Shown here in pieces: positions 1 through 10,232 of a stretch of DNA of 41,616 nucleotides (positions are counted from its first letter, which is position 1; the number at the start of each line of letters is the position of its first letter). The notes beneath the pieces are model-generated. The model had not been told where the DNA came from. It made no database searches and saw nothing but the letters and a program-made list of their open reading frames with translations. Origin of the DNA: Bacteroides sp. (GTDB lineage: Bacteria > Bacillota > Clostridia > Oscillospirales > Acutalibacteraceae); contig JAMPEQ010000016.1 in NCBI GenBank assembly GCA_023665085.1, forward strand, positions 1-41,616, given 5' to 3'. Both the position numbers and the translations under genes were made by a program.

Positions 1-43
1 TTCAGATAATTAACAGTTAATTTACAAATTCTGATAAAAGAAA

Positions 44-127
44 AAGCCGTTTACACAAGTGAATAACACAAACAAGCAGAGCTATTAACTCCACCTGCAT
101 AGCGTGTTTATCACTATGTAAACGACT
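44..127. ncRNA. Candidate structured RNA with pseudoknot, copy 1
   Basis: On the plus strand the segment folds into nested helices: 49-55 with 117-123, 58-62 with 111-115, and 65-69 (AACAC) with 104-108 (GTGTT). Inside the last helix, GCAG 76-79 pairs with CTGC 95-98 while GCTAT 81-85 pairs with ATAGC 99-103, so the two helices cross as a pseudoknot. The stretch AGTGAATAACACAAACA recurs exactly at 30019-30035, where the same crossing arrangement forms with different bases. On the minus strand the outer helix is followed by a T-rich run, so it could act as a terminator-like element after the lipoprotein operon. I could not match it to a known RNA family, and the transcribed strand is unknown. 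Confidence 0.45.
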
Positions 128-334
128 TAATTTTAGTCTTTATTAATTATATGTATGGCACTATTTGTACCATCAAAAACATAAACACATATTCAATTTA
201 TATCAAAATATTAACAGATAAATTTGGTTGTGTCAATGAAATACAGCAAATTATTTTTGATTTAGGTTCGCATAAGTCTGTATATGCTTGAAACAAAAAT
301 ATTACTCATTTTATTCATAAATCCAGAATAATAA

Positions 335-368
335 AATAATGAGCCATGAAAATACACAGCTCATTATT
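335..368 (-). terminator. Terminator of the RHS/subtilase operon
   Basis: AATAATGAGC at 335-344 pairs with GCTCATTATT at 359-368. Read on the minus strand the stem is followed by TTATTATTC. It begins just after the lipoprotein stop codon. The remaining sequence from 128 to 334 shows no gene or clear signal. Confidence 0.6.
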
Positions 369-373
369 CATTA

Positions 374-889
374 TTAATTGCTTTTTAGTGCTTCATATTT
401 TTCATAAGTGCTCTTTAATTTATCATATCCACTGACCGTATCACTACTAGATGTATCAATTCTTACAACATATTCTTTGTTTGATTTTGCTGATAAATAG
501 AAGTGATTTGAAATATCTGTGTAAACTGTTCCAAATTCCTTTTCTGTGTCTTCATTTGAATAAACTATATAGCATTTCCCGATTTCTATTAAGGAATCAT
601 CAAGTATAATATCTTGTGTATTTTCAGCATCTTTTATATATCCAATTAATTCTTCTGTTATTTCAAGTTCATTTTTTTCATTATATATGTTAAACAATAT
701 CTTTGAAATACCCATTTTTTCTGTCAATTCAGATACTGGTTTACTTGTTTGCTCTTCGCTCTTATTTGTCGAGGATTGAAGATTACTTGTTTGTGTATCA
801 GAGGTTTCAGAGTTGTTCTGAACACTGCAAGAGCAGAGAATTAAAAGGTTAAGAATTATACATAGAATAATAATTATACTTTTTTTCAT
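374..889 (-). CDS. Small secreted lipoprotein of unknown function
   Basis: The 171-residue product starts with a short basic hydrophobic signal and a lipobox ending at Cys21 (ILCSC), so it should be lipidated and held on the outer face of the membrane. Residues 22-55 are a Ser/Thr/Gln-rich linker. The rest is a small mixed alpha/beta domain with no motif I recognise. The ATG is preceded by AAGGAAATAG. It is the last gene of the minus-strand surface operon, 18 bp after the subtilase gene, and is followed by a terminator. An accessory or protective role for the neighbouring protease or RHS protein is possible, but nothing in the sequence shows it. Confidence 0.75.
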   Translation of the reverse strand: MKKSIIIILCIILNLLILCSCSVQNNSETSDTQTSNLQSSTNKSEEQTSKPVSELTEKMGISKILFNIYNEKNELEITEELIGYIKDAENTQDIILDDSLIEIGKCYIVYSNEDTEKEFGTVYTDISNHFYLSAKSNKEYVVRIDTSSSDTVSGYDKLKSTYEKYEALKSN

Positions 890-907
890 ATCTCTATTTC
901 CTTTAAA

Positions 908-3900
908 TTAATCAACTTTCTTTTTTATAAGAATTATTACTATAAAAACAATTATACAAATGCAAAATACAACTATACTTTCGTTTTTACCCCCAGTATT
1001 TGGTGAAATTTTACTATTGTTTTTCTTTATACTTTGAGAAGATGTTGAGTTGTTTTGTGATTGTTTATTCGTTGTTGAATTATCCGTAGTACCAACTTCT
1101 GATGTTGTTTCATTAGCAGACGCCACAGGGTTTGTATTTTGCACTGTTGTTGATTCAGTAGTATTTTCAGTTGATGGTTTTGTTGGTTCTGTTACCTCTG
1201 TACTCGGCTCTGTCGGTTCTGTGGCTGGTTCTTCAGGCTCAGAATATAAAAGATTATGACTGACTGCACTATAGGCATCAAATGTTTTTACAACATTTCC
1301 ATCATTATCCTTATCTGTGCTTGTCATTACACAGTAATAGTAAGGGTAATATTCATAGTTTTCAGGTGAGAACACCTCACTATTTGCACCATCAAGAGCT
1401 ATTCCATTTTCAGTATCATTTGTATATGAGCCGTACCATTGATACTGTTTATTAAACCCATAGCAATCAAAAGAAAGCTGTTCATTAGAAAACCTGTCAT
1501 AAACAGGATATACATCTTTAACTATTGAATTATCTCTATCAAGCATAATGAAATCTGCACCAACTTCGTCTGCCCATTGAGCTGCATATGAAGCCTTGCT
1601 GCTACCATAAACAACATAATGTGTGTGTTCTTCAATAGATTTATATTTATTATTTTTATATCGTTCATAAGGATTGATGAGGTATTCCAAAGTAGACGGA
1701 AGTACAAGTATAAAATCCGTAGCATAATTATCATATGAATACCCATAAATATATCTGATATAATTTAATGAACCATCAGCATTAAAAACAATATTTTCCA
1801 AATAATTTGCAGGCAAGGAATCTATTTTCACTGCATTTGAAAGTTCAAATCTTTTTGCACCACAATTATAAAACATATCAGAATAGGCGTAATTGCTGTT
1901 TGTCGTATTATCCAAATTATTAAGAGTAACTGATTTTAAAAGTTGTGTATGAGAGAATACCTCTCTGCAGTCATTATTCCTATAATCATTTTTTATGTCA
2001 GCTTTACAAATATTGGCATTAGGAATATCAAGTAAAGATAAATGTTTGCAGTATGTGAAAGTACTCCAAGAGAATGTTTCTAAATTTTCGGCATAGAATT
2101 CTCTTATTGTGCAAGTCTTAACCCCATGAGAAAACACATTTGAATCCAAATCTTTCAAATTTGGTAAATTCATTCCATAAATATGTGAGCCATCAAATGC
2201 ACCTTCTGTTATTTTTATTACATTTGGAAAATCAACTTCTTTTAATTCATTTGTCATTTCAAAAGCAAAATCGTGAATAACAGATAGGTTTTTGCTTATA
2301 ATATATTGAATAAATGGGTTACCACTAAAAGCATATGAATAATAATGGTCAAAAGTCCCAAATTCATCGTTTTCAACAATATGCTCATTTTTGATGCCTA
2401 ATTCGGTGATCGTTTCCGGAAGAACAACGCCAATACAATTTATATTTGAAAAAACATATTGTCCTATATCTTCAACAGTTATTCCATTAATCGTTTCAGG
2501 TATTTTCAAATATTTAACATTTCCACTGTATGATGTAATAACACCCTCGTTATTAATAGTGAACATATCCTCATCATCTAAAGTTGCTGAATGAATTTGT
2601 TTTGAAGAGAATGCGCTTCTATAACCTGTTTTCTTATTAACGGCAATCGCTTTAATGGTGAAATAATCATCACTAAATTTGATAGGCTCTGTATATAATA
2701 TGCTGTCTCTAGGTGACGGATATTTTGAACCCATTGTATAATATATATCACAATTCTCATCTGATTTTAATTCTATAGTAACAGGACCTACATATACATT
2801 TTTATCAGTACCGTAATTTTTCCCTGAATTTATAACATTTATTTCGGGTGCCTTCTCCTCAAGCATATCAAATAATTTTAAAACATCAATAATTCCACTG
2901 CCAAAATATCCCGTTGAATATGGTGTATCGTGTTGTACTGTACTTCCAACCATCATTCTTTCCTTCTCTGCCATAGTCATATTATTATAGATAATATCTA
3001 ATAATGCATATACAGCAGATATGAAAGGCGCAGAAAATGATGTACCAGCACTTAACTTATATCCTCCGGTAAATTCCGCTACAGGAATATCTGTAGCAGG
3101 TGCTAATAATCTAACGGATTCACCATAATTAGTTTTTTGATATGGAATGTTATATGCGGTATTACCTCCTATACAATAAACATAATCTGAATTTTCAAAT
3201 CTCCAAGAACCATAATCCATATTTGTCGCATAATTTCCGGCAGCAACACAAATAAAACAATCTTCATCATAAAGGGACTTTAATGTGAATTGTAATATTT
3301 CATCATTTTTCTCGTCAAGGCCATTTATACCAAAACTACAATTAAATATTTTACAGCCATCAAGTTTGGCTTGTATAAATCCCTCAATTAAATATGATAA
3401 CGAAGTTATTCCACTGTTTGAAATAACTTTATATGTTGCAATTTTTACACAATTAGGCGTATTTGCTGCAATAACACTTGCAACCATTGTTCCGTGACCA
3501 TATGTATCATCTGATTCATCACCATCCGAAAACAAATTAAATCCTGTTTTTACAAGTCTATCGGTATTAATTTCTGTAAAATATTGATGATTATAATTTA
3601 TACCTGTATCAAGAACAGCAACCTTAATATCAAAAAAATCAGAATTATTTAATATATCTGCTTTTCTTGTGAGAAATTCTTTGATTCCTGTTGAATATGT
3701 GTACCAATTATCAGTTAAATCTTCAGCAGTGATTTTTTCATTTATTGCCGATTGATTATCTGACAAATCTACAGAAATAATTTCATCAACTGATACAGAA
3801 GAAACATATTTATCATTAAGATATTTATTGTATGCTTCTTCTGTATCTTTTTCATTTTCAAACTGAACAATATGATAATCTTCAAAACCATCAGCAACTG

Positions 3901-4240
3901 CAATTGCATCCTTATCATCAAATCTTTTGCTTTGCTTAACGATAAGTCGGCAGGTTTGAAAATCGAGTTCATTTTCTTCTAATGGTTTCTCATCATCTTC
4001 AAAAAGTGTTGGTTCCCATATTGTCGGGTCATCATTCTGTGAAATTATTTCAGGTGTTTCGGAGGAAACAACAAATTCTTTATCAGTATCATATGTACTC
4101 ACAATATCGGCTACTTCGTCAACAAAATTTTCAATATTTTTTGACTCAATATCATTAGCATATGCATAAAAGCCAACTACAACTGTCGAAAGTATTATTA
4201 TAATTGAAAGTATTATTGATAATATTTTCTTTATTTTCAT
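908..4240 (-). CDS. Cell-wall-anchored subtilisin-like protease (S8) with LRR region
   Basis: This 1110-residue protein is a secreted serine protease. A signal peptide covers about residues 1-28 and an acidic propeptide-like segment follows. The S8 domain spans about 200-460 and has the complete triad: Asp211 (VLDTG), His249 (GHGT) and Ser401 (GTSFSAP), with oxyanion Asn336 (AAGN). After it come a chitobiase-C-terminal-like beta domain (about 480-550), BspA-type LRR_5 units (about 560-870), an aromatic-rich beta segment and a Glu/Pro/Thr linker. The end has a sortase-type signal: SPNTGG, a hydrophobic helix and KKK. The motif departs from LPXTG at its first residues, and no sortase gene is present here. 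The ATG follows GGAGGAG. The gene lies 24 bp after the RHS gene, so processing of the RHS protein is a plausible but untested role. Confidence 0.88.
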   Translation of the reverse strand: MKIKKILSIILSIIIILSTVVVGFYAYANDIESKNIENFVDEVADIVSTYDTDKEFVVSSETPEIISQNDDPTIWEPTLFEDDEKPLEENELDFQTCRLIVKQSKRFDDKDAIAVADGFEDYHIVQFENEKDTEEAYNKYLNDKYVSSVSVDEIISVDLSDNQSAINEKITAEDLTDNWYTYSTGIKEFLTRKADILNNSDFFDIKVAVLDTGINYNHQYFTEINTDRLVKTGFNLFSDGDESDDTYGHGTMVASVIAANTPNCVKIATYKVISNSGITSLSYLIEGFIQAKLDGCKIFNCSFGINGLDEKNDEILQFTLKSLYDEDCFICVAAGNYATNMDYGSWRFENSDYVYCIGGNTAYNIPYQKTNYGESVRLLAPATDIPVAEFTGGYKLSAGTSFSAPFISAVYALLDIIYNNMTMAEKERMMVGSTVQHDTPYSTGYFGSGIIDVLKLFDMLEEKAPEINVINSGKNYGTDKNVYVGPVTIELKSDENCDIYYTMGSKYPSPRDSILYTEPIKFSDDYFTIKAIAVNKKTGYRSAFSSKQIHSATLDDEDMFTINNEGVITSYSGNVKYLKIPETINGITVEDIGQYVFSNINCIGVVLPETITELGIKNEHIVENDEFGTFDHYYSYAFSGNPFIQYIISKNLSVIHDFAFEMTNELKEVDFPNVIKITEGAFDGSHIYGMNLPNLKDLDSNVFSHGVKTCTIREFYAENLETFSWSTFTYCKHLSLLDIPNANICKADIKNDYRNNDCREVFSHTQLLKSVTLNNLDNTTNSNYAYSDMFYNCGAKRFELSNAVKIDSLPANYLENIVFNADGSLNYIRYIYGYSYDNYATDFILVLPSTLEYLINPYERYKNNKYKSIEEHTHYVVYGSSKASYAAQWADEVGADFIMLDRDNSIVKDVYPVYDRFSNEQLSFDCYGFNKQYQWYGSYTNDTENGIALDGANSEVFSPENYEYYPYYYCVMTSTDKDNDGNVVKTFDAYSAVSHNLLYSEPEEPATEPTEPSTEVTEPTKPSTENTTESTTVQNTNPVASANETTSEVGTTDNSTTNKQSQNNSTSSQSIKKNNSKISPNTGGKNESIVVFCICIIVFIVIILIKKKVD

Positions 4241-4264
4241 TCGTAGTCTCCTCCGTTTTAGAAA

Positions 4265-7200
4265 TTAAACTGTTATAAATATGCCACTACTCCAAGCATA
4301 GTTCTTTATTGATGGAGCAGCATTCCATATATTTATATAATTTTTTATAATGTAATCTTCTTCATTGTTTTTGACATAAATTGAACTATCAGAAGATACA
4401 TCATTTGTTAGCCATCCACGTCCCCAATTAGCATTAACTTTATTAATTGCATTTGGAGAATAATGACCTAATGCTCGAGCAAATAGATTTGTAGATATTC
4501 GCTTAATATCCATATTATACAGATTGCTTCCATATTGATAATTCCAACTACCGTTTTCCTTAATTATCTGTGATGCAAAAAGTGTACAAATTGGTCTTGA
4601 TAAAAATGCTTTGCTCATATCAACACTAAATCCGTTGTCAAACAAATTAAAATCATTATCAATTGTTGACCATGATGCATAAGCGTCATTATTATTTATC
4701 AAATTATTATTACAGAACAAATATGGATTTGAATCAAGTGGATTTGACGAAGCATGCATCATACCTGAGTAATCACCGTCAGTAGATATATTTCTCGCCC
4801 ATGTCGGTGAATAGCATTCACTTTTGGCATAATACATTCCGCTTTCATAATCATATAAATATCCTTTATATGTACACGGATTAAATAAAGCTGTTAGCAT
4901 ATACGAATTATATCCTAGTTTGTTTGGATCAGGAATATTATCTAGAGTTAACTGTCCCCATGAATCATAAGACATAGATACGCTTATAACACCCTCATCA
5001 TCTCCTGTAACCAGTAGGCCAATAACATTACCTTGTGAATCCTTAACATACTGATGCATGTACCCTGTAGGTGTAACATATCCTATTGGCGAACCTTCAG
5101 AGTCATAGATTATTTTCGAAAATGTTATCATGTTAATGTCAGAAGAATCTTCTTCCCTAAGATAATCATAGATATTACCTTTAAAAATAATACCTTCTAA
5201 TACACCATTTTCCCATACATAATCTTGCTCACTATGCAAACCGAAGACACCTTCATCGTTCTTTAAGTATTTCTTTTTCGCCGTTCTATATCCATTTTGA
5301 TCATATTCGTATGTGAAAATTTTAATTATTTCTCCATCATCATCTAACAAATCAAATTCTGTTAATAAATTACCACACCATTTCAGTTTAGCTCTTACTA
5401 GACCTTCATAATTATAACCAATATAGTTTAACGGATTTCCACAACCATCATATTCGATCTCTTCATCTACAATGGTCTCACTCACAATCTCATTATTATT
5501 TTTAACAACAGTTTTTTCGGCGTAACCTATCATCCTGTCCTTAAAAACGTGATCAAATGTATAAGTGTATTCATAGTATGCCTTTGAATCCATAAGCAGC
5601 AAAGAATTTTTGAATTTACTAAAGTCGAAACTTTCAAATTCATCTTCATCCATTGCTATGAGTTCATATACTGAAAAGTCAGGATCATCTGACATTTGAA
5701 AAATTGGAACTTCATTTAATATTCTTTTTGTACATAAGTTACCGCTCTTATCATAAACATATGTAGCATATTTATCATCAATTGGATTAGCTTCGCAAAC
5801 TAATTGATTTTGCTCGTCATACCCATAGTAATTTCCTAAAACATAATGTTCTTGTGTAATTGGACAAGAACATTTATTACAGCACTTCTCGCTTTCAGTA
5901 CAATATCCTTTGGCTTCATAATCGCAATTACAAGTACATTTATCATTTTGTTGACAATTAATACTTTCTTCAAATTTATAGTACTTAAATTGTAGATTTC
6001 CTCTTGAATCATATTTAAATACCATAGAAATAGCATCTTCAAGTACTTGTGAATTTTCAACCATTTCACTTATAGCAATTTGATATTCAGATAAAAGGGA
6101 GCTTGTTTGATTGTTTTCTGAATCAAGTGTCATATATGAATAATTCGATGTATAATTGAATGTGCCATTATTATTTGGTTGTGAACGATTTATAAAACTC
6201 CTGTCTATAGAATTTGACGTAATTCTTCCAAATGAATCCTTTTCAATAACTGATTCCATATTATAATCTATTTTCATAGAATCAATAATAATAAAGCTTT
6301 TGTCCATATTAAAGGACATAGTATCAGTTGTAGAGTTGTTAGATTTATTAGAAGAATATGTAGTTGTGGCAGTGTCAAAAGTACTATTGTCAATATTTCC
6401 TGTAGTTGTTAAATATGTTTCATTTTTAGAGAGTGAGCCTTCATTAGTTGAATATATTAAGCGTTCAACTTCATTAACATAATCATACAGTTCATATCCG
6501 TTCTCAGAATATACAATTTTAGTTTTGGATGTTGTATTTTCACCTGAAGTAAAATCTGTAACATTACAAATAACCGAACTCACTTCGCCATTATTATCAT
6601 AGGAATAGTCAAATTGTAACAGTGCAGGACTTTCAGAATTATTTGTATTATTATAGTAACTGATTGTATTAACTTTACCGTTATTGCTATAAGAATATGA
6701 TATTTCGCTACTATTTCCATAAACAATTTTGTTTATATTTGAATTGGAATCATATTTATATTGCTGTAATTTTTGATTAATGATATCATTTCCTTTTTGC
6801 CCAGTTACAGAAATACTGTCAATATTTCCATCAGCAAAATAATTAAATGAATATGTAGTTCCATTATTTGTTACAGATGTGATTCTATTTGATGAATCAT
6901 AGCTATACAATGAACTTAATGAAGTGGTAGATGTGCTGTTACCTATATCATTTATTAATGAAATTGTAGCTGTTACACTTTTTAATAAATGATTTGCATA
7001 GTATGAATACTCAGTTGGATTTTTTATTTTTTCTGAAAGATCAATAGTGTTTCCAGATTGCACTAGTTTATTGGTTGTAGAATCATATTTATAATATGTT
7101 GTTATTCCATTTTCATTAGTTGTTGATGTTAAATTATTATTTTCATCATATTGATATGACTGAATTAAGGAATTATTATCATAGGATATTGAATTTTGGA

Positions 7201-9742
7201 TTATTCTTCCATATTCATCATATTCTGAATTATATACTTTTGATGTTTTAATGCCAAATGGATCTGCCGATGATTCTTTGGCAATGAATATTTCAGCATT
7301 GTTTATTGTTAATGAACCACAATCTCCTTTAGTTTGAATATAATATTCAATACCAATGCAGTTATCCTTAAGATTTATAGCACTCATTATTGTTTGTGAT
7401 AAACCATCAAGACTAGTATCAAAACTTAATTCAACTGTCTCAGAATATTCATCTTGATTTTCATCTAAATAATATACAATTATTTCTACTTTACAATAGT
7501 GTTCATTAGACTCATTTGGATAATTTTCTTTGGCAATACCCTCAATGCCAAATACAACAGTAGTATTTTTCACAAATTTTTCATTTTCAATTCCCTGAAC
7601 AATATTAACTGCATTACTTTTAGGTGTCAGTGTAATTGAATTATCTTCGTATGAAAAATAATTCATATTACTTTCGTACCATTCATTGTTTTCATCTTCA
7701 AAAGGATTTATTGAAAAATCTCCATTGCTTAGTAAATTTTCGTTTTCACCAGGGAATGCATAAGAAAATATTTTTCCTTCTGTATCATAAGATATGCACG
7801 TAGTATTCTTATATTTATCAATGTACGTAATTAAATTATAATTATGATTATATGAGTACTTTTCTACTAAATTCTTCTCATCAGTAAAAGTTCTGTAATA
7901 AGTTTTATCGGATCCAATTAATAATGAGTTCAAAACTGTACTTTTTTCGATTGATGAATAATGTGAATATGAAACCAAATAGTTATTTGAATTATTCTCC
8001 GACTTATCTTTATATGTAAATTCAACAATTGAACCATCTTCACATTCAATAATTTGTAATCTTCCACCTTTATTAAATTTGTAAGTTACAACATCTCCAT
8101 CAACAAATGTTTCTGTGTTTATTATCATTTTTGATGAAAAATCATACTTGGTATCAAAGTTAATTTCAAGTTGTTTCCCTCCAATGCAAATCGGCTCATT
8201 ATTATTATTGAAAATAGAAATATTACTAACATAATCATATTCATTAATATCCCACGGTAATGTATATGAATCATATGAAAAATAATAGATATTTCCATTA
8301 CCATCGACTATATTATCAATTCCAGCACTAGCATATTCAATAGAAATACTATTGTTATTTTTTGAAATTGAGGATATTCTACCGCTTGAATCAAACCTAT
8401 ATATATAATCATCGTTAGAAACATAACATTGAGTATAGTTTGTATTTTTGCCATTTGTATTGGCAGCCCTTTCCGTTATCCATAAAGTAGCATATACAGA
8501 AGCATTATCAGTGATTTGTTCCCACATTTGATAACCGTTTTTAGTTTCACCATTATTATATCTAAATTGAATTGATGTTCCATCAAGCATTGTCCATGTA
8601 AATATATTTCCATTTAGTTCGGCAGAATATCCATAGTTCCACATACCGCCAATATTTTCAGTAGAATGTACACTTAAATTTGACGATAAAATATTTCTAA
8701 TTATTTCAACTGGTAATAAAGTTGAATCAACGCCTATAATAGATTGAGTTAAGGACATTGAATTAGTAATATCATTAATAGATATTATTCCAGCTTTACC
8801 TAAATCTTCTGTATGATATGTGAAATATGAATTGCTATTTTCAGCATCTATATAATTAATTGAAATTACAGGCTCTTCAAATGTAGCTGAAAAAAGGGTA
8901 GTTGCTGGTTTCAATATAATTGATATGCCATGATTATTATCTGATTCAACTGTTTCTCTTTCCCATTTCGAAAAAGCATTTGTAATATTCAAATCATAAG
9001 TGCCTGTATGTGTAAGTTTTAAGGAATCAATAAGTTCAACATTTTTACTACCATCATAAATATCCACACCTTCACTTTCCCAGTTAGATGTTTCTTCCCA
9101 TGCAGTAAGAGTAGCTGAACTCTTTGAAATAACAGTTGTAAATTTTAATGTAGCATTAATCACTAATTTATTATTAGAAGCATATTTGTTAATATAGTCA
9201 GGTTTTAAGAATAATGTTGCAGTACCAGAGCGACTAGGAATACTAATCTTTTTTTCTATGTTATTAACAGTTGCATTAATTGCATTTAATGTTATATAAT
9301 CTTTTGTTATTGAACTAGTATCGTTGGATACTGTCGATGGAGAATTCATAAAAACCTGATAACAAATTTCATTAATCTGTTGTTCTGCTTCGTCGGTAGA
9401 TTTTGGTGGTATATCTAATTCAGCATTAACGCTTGTCCATTCATTATTGTTATCTAAATAATGAACAGGATATGCACAAGTTATACAATAATAACTGCCA
9501 TCATCTAAAAGATAAGTTTTTGAATATTGATCACGCCTTTCAGTAGCTTCAGCAATTATACTTTTACTTTGCTGAGTTGATTCTATATTATCGCAAATCA
9601 TCTTATCTATGTCCTTTTGCGACAATTGATTAAAAGTCATTTTTGTATTGGCAAAAACAGTTAAGGGAAAAAGCTGAATTACCATAACAAATATCAAGAA
9701 TGTAGCTGAAAATTTAAGCCACATATTTCTTTTAACTTCCAT
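4265..9742 (-). CDS. Giant secreted RHS/YD-repeat protein
   Basis: The product has 1825 residues. A signal peptide (about 1-32, ending VFANT) is followed by a helical region, then a DNRLRE-type adhesive domain (about 145-300). A long array of YD/RHS repeats (YDSxGN- and YKYDxxxN-like units) runs from about 380 to 1600, and an RHS-associated core lies at about 1610-1692, recognisable from YKGYLYDYESGMYYAKS and a degenerate NPYLFCNNNLINNND. Such proteins form a hollow beta-cocoon, and in polymorphic toxins the segment after the core is the variable effector. Here the tail is about 133 residues and matches no toxin fold I know. A Cys-rich insert lies at about 1262-1297. The ATG has AGGAGG upstream. 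No small immunity-type gene follows directly; the next gene is the subtilase. A structural or adhesive role is as likely as a toxic one. Confidence 0.85.
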   Translation of the reverse strand: MEVKRNMWLKFSATFLIFVMVIQLFPLTVFANTKMTFNQLSQKDIDKMICDNIESTQQSKSIIAEATERRDQYSKTYLLDDGSYYCITCAYPVHYLDNNNEWTSVNAELDIPPKSTDEAEQQINEICYQVFMNSPSTVSNDTSSITKDYITLNAINATVNNIEKKISIPSRSGTATLFLKPDYINKYASNNKLVINATLKFTTVISKSSATLTAWEETSNWESEGVDIYDGSKNVELIDSLKLTHTGTYDLNITNAFSKWERETVESDNNHGISIILKPATTLFSATFEEPVISINYIDAENSNSYFTYHTEDLGKAGIISINDITNSMSLTQSIIGVDSTLLPVEIIRNILSSNLSVHSTENIGGMWNYGYSAELNGNIFTWTMLDGTSIQFRYNNGETKNGYQMWEQITDNASVYATLWITERAANTNGKNTNYTQCYVSNDDYIYRFDSSGRISSISKNNNSISIEYASAGIDNIVDGNGNIYYFSYDSYTLPWDINEYDYVSNISIFNNNNEPICIGGKQLEINFDTKYDFSSKMIINTETFVDGDVVTYKFNKGGRLQIIECEDGSIVEFTYKDKSENNSNNYLVSYSHYSSIEKSTVLNSLLIGSDKTYYRTFTDEKNLVEKYSYNHNYNLITYIDKYKNTTCISYDTEGKIFSYAFPGENENLLSNGDFSINPFEDENNEWYESNMNYFSYEDNSITLTPKSNAVNIVQGIENEKFVKNTTVVFGIEGIAKENYPNESNEHYCKVEIIVYYLDENQDEYSETVELSFDTSLDGLSQTIMSAINLKDNCIGIEYYIQTKGDCGSLTINNAEIFIAKESSADPFGIKTSKVYNSEYDEYGRIIQNSISYDNNSLIQSYQYDENNNLTSTTNENGITTYYKYDSTTNKLVQSGNTIDLSEKIKNPTEYSYYANHLLKSVTATISLINDIGNSTSTTSLSSLYSYDSSNRITSVTNNGTTYSFNYFADGNIDSISVTGQKGNDIINQKLQQYKYDSNSNINKIVYGNSSEISYSYSNNGKVNTISYYNNTNNSESPALLQFDYSYDNNGEVSSVICNVTDFTSGENTTSKTKIVYSENGYELYDYVNEVERLIYSTNEGSLSKNETYLTTTGNIDNSTFDTATTTYSSNKSNNSTTDTMSFNMDKSFIIIDSMKIDYNMESVIEKDSFGRITSNSIDRSFINRSQPNNNGTFNYTSNYSYMTLDSENNQTSSLLSEYQIAISEMVENSQVLEDAISMVFKYDSRGNLQFKYYKFEESINCQQNDKCTCNCDYEAKGYCTESEKCCNKCSCPITQEHYVLGNYYGYDEQNQLVCEANPIDDKYATYVYDKSGNLCTKRILNEVPIFQMSDDPDFSVYELIAMDEDEFESFDFSKFKNSLLLMDSKAYYEYTYTFDHVFKDRMIGYAEKTVVKNNNEIVSETIVDEEIEYDGCGNPLNYIGYNYEGLVRAKLKWCGNLLTEFDLLDDDGEIIKIFTYEYDQNGYRTAKKKYLKNDEGVFGLHSEQDYVWENGVLEGIIFKGNIYDYLREEDSSDINMITFSKIIYDSEGSPIGYVTPTGYMHQYVKDSQGNVIGLLVTGDDEGVISVSMSYDSWGQLTLDNIPDPNKLGYNSYMLTALFNPCTYKGYLYDYESGMYYAKSECYSPTWARNISTDGDYSGMMHASSNPLDSNPYLFCNNNLINNNDAYASWSTIDNDFNLFDNGFSVDMSKAFLSRPICTLFASQIIKENGSWNYQYGSNLYNMDIKRISTNLFARALGHYSPNAINKVNANWGRGWLTNDVSSDSSIYVKNNEEDYIIKNYINIWNAAPSIKNYAWSSGIFITV

Positions 9743-9782
9743 ATAAAATTAACCTCCTTATCACTTATTAATCAATTAAGTT

Positions 9783-10193
9783 TTAACTATATGTTTTTTC
9801 AACATTTTTAGTGATCTTATCATCACTTCCGCCAGTACCCGAAATAGTAAATACTACGTGAGCACGATATGTGCCCTTGCTTGATAACTGTACAGAATGG
9901 CTTTTTGAAAAGCTTGTTAATGTTGAAGTATCTGTCCAATTTCCGCTATCAACGGTTATCCATATAAGTCCAACCTTTTTTTGCACTTTAGTTACAATTT
10001 CTGCTTTTTTTGTTGTACCCGATTTTCCTACATAACTGTAATATACAGTTGCTTTTCCGCTGCTTGATATTGAAAATGTAACATCGGTAGTATTAACATT
10101 ATTAGAATAAGGTTGAATACTGCTGGCATAAGCAGTAATTGTTGCTGAAAAAAGTGTAACAATACAAAGACAACTGGCAATAAATTTCTTCAT
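9783..10193 (-). CDS. Small secreted beta-rich protein, first gene of ECF-controlled operon
   Basis: The product is 136 residues with a clear signal peptide (cleavage near residue 23, after ITAYA). The mature part begins SIQPYSNN and is a Ser/Thr/Lys-rich series of alternating hydrophobic strands, which suggests a single beta-sandwich. It resembles small exported proteins common in gut Clostridia, but I cannot name a family or function. The ATG is preceded by a strong GAAAGGAGGG site. The gene lies directly downstream of the promoter at 10233-10265, which copies the sigma gene's own promoter, and 40 bp upstream of the RHS gene. It is therefore probably the most highly expressed product of the operon. 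Confidence 0.75.
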   Translation of the reverse strand: MKKFIASCLCIVTLFSATITAYASSIQPYSNNVNTTDVTFSISSSGKATVYYSYVGKSGTTKKAEIVTKVQKKVGLIWITVDSGNWTDTSTLTSFSKSHSVQLSSKGTYRAHVVFTISGTGGSDDKITKNVEKTYS

Positions 10194-10232
10194 AAAAAAT
10201 CCCTCCTTTCAAACTGTTATTTGCCCTCATAA

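Noticed and set aside
44-127. Match of the pseudoknot element to twister, pistol, HDV-like or fluoride RNAs
   Set aside because: The conserved core sequences of those classes, as I know them, are absent. I therefore left the element unnamed.
1050-1259. Plus-strand frame opposite the subtilase Thr/Pro linker
   Set aside because: It is a low-complexity shadow of the Glu/Pro/Thr linker codons, with no start signals.
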